In this document: in pieces, positions 36,918-43,937 of the stretch
Position numbering within the stretch: position 1 is the stretch's first letter
Layout of the letters: each line of letters opens with the position of its first letter
NCBI RefSeq assembly: GCF_014836405.1
Contig: NZ_JACSQU010000003.1
Location: 310,001 to 374,000, forward strand
Source: Brevundimonas guildfordensis
Lineage (GTDB): Bacteria; Pseudomonadota; Alphaproteobacteria; Caulobacterales; Caulobacteraceae
Reading direction: 5' to 3'
DNA: 64,000 bases
Translations under genes and position numbers: made by a program
Notes under the pieces: model-generated
What the model was told of the DNA's origin: nothing
Database searches by the model: none
What the model saw: only the letters and a program-made list of their open reading frames with translations

Positions 36918-36990
36918 AGGTCATCCTTCTGACATTCAGCAAGGTTGAGCCGCCCGGCGATTTGGCCCCGGACGACGGAGGGTTTCAGCC
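36918..36990 (-). promoter_or_regulatory. ROSE-like RNA thermometer in the hsp20 leader
   Basis: In the minus-strand leader, the ribosome site AGAAGGA (36924-36930) can pair with CCTTGCTGA about 13 bases upstream (36936-36944) to form a stem of two four-base segments with a three-base loop; a single G is bulged. The (U)UGCU motif facing the Shine-Dalgarno with a bulged G is the hallmark of ROSE elements in alphaproteobacterial hsp20 genes. A second, GC-rich stem (GTCCGG with CCGGGC) lies just upstream, as in multi-hairpin ROSE leaders. Spacing from AAGGA to ATG is six bases. Fold judged by hand. Confidence 0.68.
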
Positions 36991-37182
36991 CCAGCGGTCC
37001 GCATTCGGCCCCGTCAGGTCTGGAGAGCCCGGGATCGGCGCTCTCGGATGAAGAGGTAGGAGGCCGTTTTTCGGGCGCAAGGGGCCGCGCGAAATCGCCG
37101 CTCCGCCCCATCGACGCCTTGCAGAGGCCGCGAAGCGCCGTAAGGATTTTACCTTCATCAGTCGGAAGCGACCGGAGCCCTC

Positions 37183-37989
37183 ATGCGAACCCTCGCCTTC
37201 ATCGCCCTTGCCGGGGCCGTCCTCGGCTCCCCCGTCCCCGCCCTGGCGCAAGCCGCGCCGTCCGACGCCGCGCCCCTGCCGCGACGCGAGGGCCTGTCGA
37301 TGGAGATGCCGACCCTCAGCGAGGACGCCGCGCTTCAGGCGGCCGTGGCCTCGACCAGCCGCCCTGAAGCCGACCGGGCGCGCGACGGCGAGCGCCATCC
37401 GTTCGAGACACTGACCTTCTGGGGGTTGCAGCCGGGCCTGACCGTCGTGGAGATCGAACCGGGCCGCGCCGGGTGGTGGCGCAACATCCTGGAGCCCTAT
37501 GCGGCGGCGACCGGCGGGCGCTATGTCCCGGTCAACCGTCCGACCGAGGGTATGGGCGTCGCGGACGGCTCGGCGGACATGGTCGTGGTGGCCCGCGCCT
37601 TCCACAACTGGTCGCGCGATGGCCGGGTCGAGCCCTATCTGGCGGCCTTCTTCCAGGCGCTGAAGCCGGGCGGCGTGCTGGCTGTCGAGCAGCATCGCGC
37701 GGCCGAAGGGCTGAACGTGACGGAGACGGCGCCGAACGGCTACGTCCCCGAGAGCTGGGTCATCCACGCCGCGCGCCGCGCCGGCTTCGAGCTGGAGGCG
37801 CGTAGCGAGCTGAACGCCAATCCCAAGGACGACAGGGATCACCCGTTTGGCGTGTGGAGCCTGAAGCCGACCCGCACGTCCGAGCGCGACGGCCGCGCCC
37901 TGACGCCCGACGAACGCACGGCGCTGGACGCCATCGGCGAGAGCGATCGCATGACGCTGCGCTTCCGCAAGCCCTATGCGGCCGACTGA
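37183..37989 (+). CDS. Exported methyltransferase-fold protein, copy 1
   Basis: A 268-residue protein with a cleavable signal peptide (MRTLAFIALAGAVLGSPVPALAQ, cleavage near residue 23). The body resembles class I SAM methyltransferases: ERHPFETLTFWGLQPGLTVVEIEPG at the motif I position, ADMVVVARAFHNW for motif III-IV and ALKPGGVLAVEQH for motif V. The glycine loop is unusual (EPGRAGWW). The C-terminus ends ELNANPKDDRDHPFGVWSL and IGESDRMTLRFRKPYA, shared with the next gene. It has GGAG upstream of the ATG. Function in the periplasm, where SAM is not expected, is unclear. Confidence 0.78.
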   Translation: MRTLAFIALAGAVLGSPVPALAQAAPSDAAPLPRREGLSMEMPTLSEDAALQAAVASTSRPEADRARDGERHPFETLTFWGLQPGLTVVEIEPGRAGWWRNILEPYAAATGGRYVPVNRPTEGMGVADGSADMVVVARAFHNWSRDGRVEPYLAAFFQALKPGGVLAVEQHRAAEGLNVTETAPNGYVPESWVIHAARRAGFELEARSELNANPKDDRDHPFGVWSLKPTRTSERDGRALTPDERTALDAIGESDRMTLRFRKPYAAD

Positions 37990-38083
37990 AGCGCCTTATG
38001 ACAAAGCTGTGCGTGATTTTGACCCTGGCGCAGAAGCGCCTTAAGCCCCAAGCGAAGACATCCGGCGGCGAGAGGAAGCGCGC

Positions 38084-38995
38084 ATGACAGACCGATCGAC
38101 GCGGCGATCCGTCCTGGCCGGCGCCAGCGCCCTGGCTCTGGTCGCGCCCCTGTTCGGCCTGGCCGCTTGCGGCCGTAAAGAAGAGGCGCCGACGCCCGCC
38201 GAGCCCGAGGCGCCCAAGGGGCCGCCGGAAGGCTCGCTGGAATGGGCGGTCGCCGGGTCTTGGCGCACCGCCGACGACAAGGCGCGCGACGCCTGGCGCC
38301 ATCCCGTCGAAACGCTGCGGTTCTTCGGCCTGCAGCCGAAGATGACGGTCGTCGACTTCTGGCCGGGCAGCGGCTGGTACGCCGAAATCCTGGCCCCCTA
38401 TCTGAACCGGGGCGGTGGAACGCTTTACTTGGCGGGCTTCGTCGAGGGGCCGAACGCCGACCCGGCGCAGGTCGCCATCAATAACGCCCTGAAGGCCCGC
38501 ATCCTGGGATCCAAGAAGCTGTACGGGCCGGTGCAGTTCACCGCCTTCGGCCCCGGCTCCGAGCCGGTAGCGCCGGCGGGATCCGCGGACTTGGTGCTGT
38601 TCATGCGCTTCATCCACGCCTGGATGGCGGCGGGGATCGCTGAAAAGGCCTTCGCCGACGCATTCGCCGCCCTGCGCCCGGGCGGGATCCTGGGCGTGGA
38701 GCAGCACCGGCTCCAGCCGGACGAGGACCAGGACCCGGCCGCCGCCAACGGCTATGTGCAGGAAGCTTTCGTGCGCCAACTCGCCGAGGAGGCGGGATTC
38801 GTCTTCGTCGAGGCGTCCGAGATCAACGCCAACCCGGCCGACACGAAGGACCATCCGTTCGGCGTTGAGACCCTGGCGCCGCGCCGCCTGACGGCTCCGC
38901 TGGGCCAGCCCGCCGACCCTGAGTTCGACCGGACCAAATACGACGCCATCGGCGAAAGCGACCGTATGACCCTGAAGTTCAGGAAGCCCGAGTGA
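38084..38995 (+). CDS. Exported methyltransferase-fold lipoprotein, copy 2
   Basis: A 303-residue paralogue of the previous gene. The N-terminus has a twin-arginine-like STRRSVLAGASALALV segment and a lipobox LAAC with Cys29, so it is probably a lipid-anchored periplasmic protein. Shared blocks are WRHPVETLRFFGLQPKMTVVDFWPGSGWY, the ALRPGGILGVEQH segment, SEINANPADTKDHPFGVETL and IGESDRMTLKFRKPE. It keeps a PGSGW loop closer to motif I than copy 1 and an extra segment around residues 125-155. Its stop overlaps the start of the hydrolase gene (GTGA), pointing to a three-gene unit. Known relatives are annotated only as predicted methyltransferases. Confidence 0.78.
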   Translation: MTDRSTRRSVLAGASALALVAPLFGLAACGRKEEAPTPAEPEAPKGPPEGSLEWAVAGSWRTADDKARDAWRHPVETLRFFGLQPKMTVVDFWPGSGWYAEILAPYLNRGGGTLYLAGFVEGPNADPAQVAINNALKARILGSKKLYGPVQFTAFGPGSEPVAPAGSADLVLFMRFIHAWMAAGIAEKAFADAFAALRPGGILGVEQHRLQPDEDQDPAAANGYVQEAFVRQLAEEAGFVFVEASEINANPADTKDHPFGVETLAPRRLTAPLGQPADPEFDRTKYDAIGESDRMTLKFRKPE

Positions 38996-40023
38996 GCCGC
39001 CCCGCCGCCTTCGCCGCCCACGCGCCCCTGATGGGGGTTCCCGGCGCCGCCTGTCCTCCCGGGGGAGAGGGCGACTGGTTCCGAGGCGCAGGCGGATTGC
39101 GCCTGCGCGCCGCCTTCTGGACGCCGTCGAGCCTGCAGGCCAAGACGCCGCGCGGGACAGTGGTGTTGAGCCCCGGCCGGACCGAGCCGATCGAGAAATA
39201 TTTCGAGCTGATCGGCAACTTCCTGGCGCGCGGCTTCTGCGTGCTGGCGCACGACTGGCGCGGGCAGGGGCTGTCGGCGCGGCTGTTGCCGGACCGGCTG
39301 CGCGGGCACGCCCGGGCGGTCGAGGAGTTCCTGGACGACTACGCCCGCCTGCTGGACGCCTATGAGGCGCGCGCGCCCAAGCCGTGGATCATGGTGGGCC
39401 ATTCGATGGGCGGGTGTCTGAACCTGCTGACGCTCGAGACGGGCGAGAGCCGGTTCGGCGGCGCTCTGCTGTCCAGCCCCATGCTGCGGATCAAGACCGG
39501 CAAGCGCTCGATGTGGACGGTCAAGCTGGCGGTGCGCTGGGCGCTGCGCAACGGCAAGGCGGGCGACTACGTCTTGGACGACCCTGACGACCCCTTCGAC
39601 CATACGTTTGATAACGACGCCCTGACCTCGGACCGGGCGCGCTATGATCTGTGGCGACAGCAGCTTTACGCCTGTCCGCACCTGGCGCTGGGCGGCCCGA
39701 CCTGGGGCTGGCTGGCCTTCGCTCTGGATGCTGGCGAGCGAGCGCTGAAGCCGCGCGCGTTGAAGAGCGTGAAGATCCCGGTGTGCGTGGTTCAGGCGTC
39801 CGAGGACGACAAGGTCTGGAAGCAGACCAATCGCTGGGCGGCCCGGCGGCTGGGACGCGGACGTTACGTCGAGGTTCCCACGGCCAAGCATGAGGTGATC
39901 ATGGAGGTCGACGACCTGCGCGGGGTCTTCCTGCACGAGTTCGACGCCCTGGCCGACTACGTGGCGCCGGGGCCTGAGGACGCTCCGGCCTCTCCGGCCG
40001 CGCGGACGGTCGAACCCGCCTGA
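38992..40023 (+). CDS. Alpha/beta hydrolase, lysophospholipase/monoacylglycerol lipase type
   Basis: A 343-residue hydrolase whose GTG start overlaps the preceding stop. The core has LSPGRTEPIEKYFELIGNFL, HDWRGQGLSARL, the nucleophile elbow VGHSMGGCLNLL, the acid in ASEDDKVW and the His in TAKHEVIMEVD: the PldB/monoglyceride lipase pattern (EKY, DxRGxG). No signal peptide is visible, so it is probably cytoplasmic or membrane-peripheral. The overlap with the exported methyltransferase-like gene suggests joint expression, although the compartments differ. Confidence 0.85.
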   Translation: MSRPAAFAAHAPLMGVPGAACPPGGEGDWFRGAGGLRLRAAFWTPSSLQAKTPRGTVVLSPGRTEPIEKYFELIGNFLARGFCVLAHDWRGQGLSARLLPDRLRGHARAVEEFLDDYARLLDAYEARAPKPWIMVGHSMGGCLNLLTLETGESRFGGALLSSPMLRIKTGKRSMWTVKLAVRWALRNGKAGDYVLDDPDDPFDHTFDNDALTSDRARYDLWRQQLYACPHLALGGPTWGWLAFALDAGERALKPRALKSVKIPVCVVQASEDDKVWKQTNRWAARRLGRGRYVEVPTAKHEVIMEVDDLRGVFLHEFDALADYVAPGPEDAPASPAARTVEPA

Positions 40024-40027
40024 TCGG

Positions 40028-40810
40028 TCAGGCGGCGGCCAGCAGGGGCAGGGCCTGATCCGTCAGGCGCGCATCGCCGACCGCCAGCACGCGACCGTCC
40101 GATTCATGCGGGGAATGGCCGCGCCAGTCGGTGAACCGGCCGCCCGCCGCCTCGACCAGCGGCTTGAGCGCCGACCAGTCCCAGACTCGAAGCTCGCTTT
40201 CCGCCACCAGGTCGATGCTCCCCGCCGCGACCATGGCGTAGGCGTAGCCGTCGCAACCCAGCCGTGCCAGGCGAGACGCGGCGCGGAGCCGGTCCCAGGC
40301 GGCGCGGTCGGCTCCGGTGAAGATTTCGGGGTCGGTGGTGGCGATCAGCGCCTGGTCCAGGCGCTCGCAGGCCCGGGTCTTGAGCAGGGTCTCGTCCTGG
40401 CCCTTCAGCAGGCGCGCCCCGGACAGGCCGCCCAGAAAGATCTCGCCGAGATAGGGCTGGCCGACGGCGCCGATGGTCGCGGCTCCGTCGCGGCGCAGGG
40501 CGATCAGGGTGGTCCACAGCGGCAGGCCGGCGATGAAGGCGCGGGTGCCATCGATGGGGTCCAGCACCCAGACGTGTTCGGCGTCGGGCCGATCCTCGCC
40601 GTACTCCTCGCCAATCACGCCATGATCGGGATAGCGGGCGCCGATCAGGCGACGGATGGCGGCCTCGGCGGCGCGGTCGGCCTCGGTGACCGGGTCGAAG
40701 GCGCCAGGCCCGCCCTTGTCGTCCTGAGTGAAGACGCCTCGGAAGAAGGGCAAGGCGACGCGCGCGGCTTCATGCGACAGCTCGACGGCGAAGGATTCCA
40801 GCTCGGTCAT
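40028..40810 (-). CDS. hisN: Histidinol-phosphatase, inositol monophosphatase family
   Basis: A 260-residue Li-sensitive phosphatase fold enzyme. The first metal site is GEEYGED, the second is WVLDPIDGTRAFIAGLPLWTTLIAL and the third is VWDWSALKPLVEAAGG. The RAF after DPIDGT and PLWTTLIAL fit the HisN-type histidinol-phosphatases that replace HisB in many actinobacteria and alphaproteobacteria, rather than SuhB or CysQ. The start is the Met of MTELESFA at 40810. It is convergent with the hydrolase, with four bases between. Confidence 0.83.
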   Translation of the reverse strand: MTELESFAVELSHEAARVALPFFRGVFTQDDKGGPGAFDPVTEADRAAEAAIRRLIGARYPDHGVIGEEYGEDRPDAEHVWVLDPIDGTRAFIAGLPLWTTLIALRRDGAATIGAVGQPYLGEIFLGGLSGARLLKGQDETLLKTRACERLDQALIATTDPEIFTGADRAAWDRLRAASRLARLGCDGYAYAMVAAGSIDLVAESELRVWDWSALKPLVEAAGGRFTDWRGHSPHESDGRVLAVGDARLTDQALPLLAAA

Positions 40811-40848
40811 GCGACCCGGATACACGCTCCGTCGGCGCGGCGCGACCT

Positions 40849-41118
40849 TCAGGCGGCGAGCGTCGGTTGCTGGGCGGGAGCCGAGAGCGAGACGGGCTCG
40901 ACGGTCAGACCGTCGTAGAAATAGGTGACTGGCGTCTCCAGCGCCTCGGCCAGGTCCCACAGCCGGGCGGCGGACAGGCGGTTGGCGCCGCATTCATATT
41001 TCTGAATCTGCTGGAAGCGGACGCCCACCCGATCGCCCAGCTGTTGTTGCGTGAGCCCGAGCAGTCGGCGGCGGCGGCGCAGGCGACGGCCCAGGTGCAG
41101 ATCGATCTCGGCGGCCAT
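40849..41118 (-). CDS. XRE-family helix-turn-helix regulator
   Basis: An 89-residue protein made almost only of a Cro/CI-type helix-turn-helix: LGRRLRRRRRLLGLTQQQLGDRVGVRFQQIQKYECGANRLSAARLWDLAEALETPVTYFY (residues 9-67). A short Ala/Pro tail follows with no ligand domain. It is upstream of hisN on the same strand with 38 bases between. Related short alphaproteobacterial regulators act on stress or cell-cycle genes; target unknown. Confidence 0.88.
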   Translation of the reverse strand: MAAEIDLHLGRRLRRRRRLLGLTQQQLGDRVGVRFQQIQKYECGANRLSAARLWDLAEALETPVTYFYDGLTVEPVSLSAPAQQPTLAA

Positions 41119-41285
41119 GACCTTCTCCTTGGTTGACGTTGTGCCGCTTCGGCACGTGACAGGAGACGTCTCGCAAGAGCCGTGCCGACTTCCCCTCTGC
41201 GGGGAAGATGCAGGGCCGCAAGCAACCGTGAGGCGCGATGCGCATTAACGGCCAAGGCAGACAGCCTTTTCAGGAAGGAAAAGAC

Positions 41286-41543
41286 ATGGGTGGATTTGGA
41301 TTCATCGCCTGGATCATCATCGGCATCATCGCTGGATGGCTGGCGGAGAAGATCATGAAGCGGGAACACGGCCTGGTGACCAATCTGATCGTGGGCGTGG
41401 TCGGCGCCCTGATCGGCGGGTTCCTTGCGAACAATCTGCTGGGCGTGGACGCGGCCGGCAACTGGATCGTCGGCATCATCGTCGCCACCATCGGCGCCGT
41501 GGTGCTGCTGTTCCTGCTTGGATTGGTGAAGCGTCGCGCCTAA
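41286..41543 (+). CDS. GlsB/YeaQ/YmgE family membrane protein
   Basis: An 85-residue protein with three membrane helices and the family signature GFIAWIIIGIIAGWLAEKIMK, then NLIVGVVGALIGGFLAN and NWIVGIIVATIGAVVLLFLLGL. Family members are induced by general stress. AGGAAGGA lies nine bases upstream of the chosen ATG; an earlier ATG at 41238 has no site and adds a polar tail. A perfect terminator follows. Confidence 0.9.
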   Translation: MGGFGFIAWIIIGIIAGWLAEKIMKREHGLVTNLIVGVVGALIGGFLANNLLGVDAAGNWIVGIIVATIGAVVLLFLLGLVKRRA

Positions 41544-41570
41544 GCGCCAGCGGCCATGTCGCAAACTTAA

Positions 41571-41597
41571 GGGGCGGCCCATCGGGCCGCCCCTTTT
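41571..41597. terminator. Rho-independent terminator
   Basis: A perfect 10-base stem (GGGGCGGCCC and its complement) closes on ATC and is followed by four T. It sits between the GlsB-like gene and the convergent PRC-like gene. Confidence 0.93.
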
Positions 41598-41615
41598 GTC
41601 ATTAACCGCGGAGTG

Positions 41616-42077
41616 TTAGTGCGGTTCGTCGCCGTTCGGTTCGTCGCTGGGCTCATCGGCCGGCGGCGCGTCAGCCGGCGGCGCATCGGCTGCAGCGTCG
41701 GGGGTCGGCTCGGCCGCATCCGAAGCGATCGGCGTAGCCGACTGAACGTCCGAGGCGGTGGCTTCGACGACGATGTCGGCGCCGTCCTGACGAATGCCGG
41801 CCAGCGGCACCGGGCGAACCTGACCGTCGGCGGTGCGAACCGTCAGTTCCTGGCCATTGGCGCCGTTCTGGACGCCGACCAGCTTGCCGATTTCCGAGCC
41901 ATCGGCGCTCTTGACGGTCGAGCCCGGCGTGAGGGTCAGGCTCTGGGGTTGAGCGGCGGCCGCCTCAGCAGGGGCCGGCTCGGGCGTCTGCGGCGTCGTG
42001 GCGTCCTGGGCGAAGGCAGGGGCGGCGATGAACAGGGCGCCGGCGATGCCGGTCAGCAGGGCGGTCTTGCGGATCAT
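41616..42077 (-). CDS. Secreted PRC-barrel-like protein with acidic Pro-rich tail
   Basis: A 153-residue protein with a signal peptide (MIRKTALLTGIAGALFIAAPAFAQ, cleavage after about residue 24). The middle region, LTLTPGSTVKSADGSEIGKLVGVQ...ELTVRTADGQVRPVPLAGI, has the strand pattern of a PRC-barrel domain: 'G..V...DG..IG.' and a second matching half. The tail is an imperfect PPADAPPADEPSDEP repeat ending in His. AGGAG sits seven bases upstream of the ATG. Alphaproteobacteria carry many such PRC-like secreted proteins of unknown role. Confidence 0.75.
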   Translation of the reverse strand: MIRKTALLTGIAGALFIAAPAFAQDATTPQTPEPAPAEAAAAQPQSLTLTPGSTVKSADGSEIGKLVGVQNGANGQELTVRTADGQVRPVPLAGIRQDGADIVVEATASDVQSATPIASDAAEPTPDAAADAPPADAPPADEPSDEPNGDEPH

Positions 42078-42208
42078 GAGAAACTCCTGGAAGGGCGAGC
42101 TCGGCGCTCGTGAAAAAATGAAACCCGCGTGATCGATGATGGTTTCGCTTGCCCTGAAATGACCTTCTACTGGCCGCAAACGGCCGATTCTTGCTCTTTG
42201 GAGGCTGG

Positions 42209-43873
42209 TTGCCCAAGTCCGCCGCAAAACATGACCCCTGGCGGATCACGCGCCGTCTCGCGGGGCTGGTCTATGAGCTGACCCCGCAGATGTTCGCGGC
42301 CGCCGCCTTTTCTCTGGGGGCGGTGATGTTGCTGTCGGCGGTGACCCCGGCGTTCAACGACCGGCTCAGCGCGTTGGGGCGCTTCTATCCGCCGCTATTG
42401 ATCGATCTGTCGCACTTCGCCGCCAGCGTGACCGGCTTCGTCCTGCTGCTCCTCTCGGCGGGGCTGTGGCGGCGACGGCGCGGCGCCTATTACGCGGCGC
42501 TGGCCGTGCTGACGGCGGGGGCGGTCTTCTCCCTGCTGAAGGGCCTGGACTGGGTTCAGGCGATCGAACTGACCGTGGCGGCGGCCCTGTTGGCGCCATG
42601 CCGGGCAGCCTTCAATCGCCGGTCGCGTCTGGGCGAGCCGCTGCGGCCGGGGTGGCTGCTGATGCTGGCGGCGGCGGTGGCGGCCATGCTGTGGCTGGGC
42701 TTCTTCGCCTATCGCGACACGGCCTATACGGACGAGCTCTGGTGGACCTTCCTGGTCGATAAACAGGCGTCGGGCTTCCTGCGCGCCGGGGCGGTTTTGG
42801 CGCTGCTGACCCTGGCCGTGGCCATACGTTCGCTGACGACGGCGCCGGGCGCCCGCACCCACGGCCCGGCCGCGCCCGAAGAGATCGAACGTGCCCGACA
42901 GACGCTGGCGAGCGCCGAACTTGCGCCGCCCGAGGCCGAACTGGCCTTGTTAGGCGACAAGGCCCTGCTGTTCAGCCCGTCCGGCCGCAGCTTCATCGCC
43001 TACAGCGTGCGGGGACGGCGCTGGATCGCCATGGGCGAGCCGGCGGGGCTGAGGTCTGAGCGGCTCGAACTGCTGTGGGCCTTCGCCCTGCTGGCCGACA
43101 GTTACGGCGGGGCCGCGGTCTTCTATTCGGTCGGCGAGGGACTGCTGGCGGACCTGGCCACCCTTGGGCTGGCGGTCCGCAAGGTCGGGGAGGCCGCCGT
43201 GATCGACACCGCCCGCTTCACGACCGAGGGCAAGGGCAAGCAGAACCTGCGCACCGCCATCAATCGCGCCGCACGCGAGGGGGCCGCTTTCGAAGTGGCG
43301 CCGCCGGGCGCGGCGCGCGAGCTGGAGGCCGAACTGCGCGCCGTGTCGGACGCGTGGCTGAGGCACCACAACGGCTCGGAGAAGGCTTTTTCGCTCGGCC
43401 GGTTCGATATCGACTACCTGGACCGCCAGCCCCTGGCCCTGGTGCGCGAGAACGGCCGCATCGTCGCCTTCGCCAATCTTCTGGTCGGGGCGGGCGGGCG
43501 CGAAGCGATGATCGACCTGATGCGCTACGACCCCCAGGGGCCGAACGGAGTGATGGACTATCTGTTCACCCGCATCGCGCAGTGGGCGCGCGATCAGGGA
43601 CTGGCGCGGCTGGATCTGGGCATGGCCCCGCTGTCAGGCCTTGAGGATCGGCGGACGGCGCCGGTCTTCGCTCGCGTCGGCGCCCTGGTGTTTGAAGAGG
43701 GCGGCGCCGTCTACGGCTTTCAGGGCCTGCGCGCCTACAAGGCCAAGTTCGGCCCCGACTGGCGATCCAAGTTCATCGCCGCCCCGCCCAGCACGCCCCT
43801 GCCTCTTGCCCTGCTGGACGTGGCCCTGCTGACTAGCGGCGGCTGGCTGGGGCTGCTGGGGTTGAAGAAGTAG
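42209..43873 (+). CDS. MprF-like phosphatidylglycerol lysyltransferase (DUF2156), short form
   Basis: About 554 residues. Roughly five membrane helices lie in residues 20-220 (MFAAAAFSLGAVMLLSAV, LIDLSHFAASVTGFVLLLL, YYAALAVLTAGAVFSLL and others). The cytosolic DUF2156 domain follows, with LLFSPSGRSFIAYSVRGRRWIAMGEPAGL, KGKQNLRTAINRAAREGA, GRIVAFANLL, DLMRYDPQGPNGVMDYLF and APLSGLEDRRTAPVFARVGAL, all typical of MprF/LpiA aminoacyl-phosphatidylglycerol synthases. It lacks the long N-terminal flippase half of full MprF (about 850 residues). Start: TTG at 42209, with GGAGG four bases upstream; no ATG is near. Resistance to cationic peptides or acid is the family role. Confidence 0.86.
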   Translation: MPKSAAKHDPWRITRRLAGLVYELTPQMFAAAAFSLGAVMLLSAVTPAFNDRLSALGRFYPPLLIDLSHFAASVTGFVLLLLSAGLWRRRRGAYYAALAVLTAGAVFSLLKGLDWVQAIELTVAAALLAPCRAAFNRRSRLGEPLRPGWLLMLAAAVAAMLWLGFFAYRDTAYTDELWWTFLVDKQASGFLRAGAVLALLTLAVAIRSLTTAPGARTHGPAAPEEIERARQTLASAELAPPEAELALLGDKALLFSPSGRSFIAYSVRGRRWIAMGEPAGLRSERLELLWAFALLADSYGGAAVFYSVGEGLLADLATLGLAVRKVGEAAVIDTARFTTEGKGKQNLRTAINRAAREGAAFEVAPPGAARELEAELRAVSDAWLRHHNGSEKAFSLGRFDIDYLDRQPLALVRENGRIVAFANLLVGAGGREAMIDLMRYDPQGPNGVMDYLFTRIAQWARDQGLARLDLGMAPLSGLEDRRTAPVFARVGALVFEEGGAVYGFQGLRAYKAKFGPDWRSKFIAAPPSTPLPLALLDVALLTSGGWLGLLGLKK

Positions 43874-43884
43874 CCGCGGCGCAC

Positions 43885-43913
43885 AAAAAAGGCGGCTCTT
43901 GCGAGCCGCCTTC
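43885..43913. terminator. Bidirectional terminator between mprF-like gene and typA
   Basis: The stem GGCGGCTC/GAGCCGCC (43891-43898 and 43903-43910) with loop TTGC has six A on the left, which reads as TTTTTT on the minus strand. It best serves typA and may also act for the plus-strand gene. Confidence 0.92.
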
Positions 43914-43937
43914 ATCGTTTCAGCGTCCCGTGGCCGA

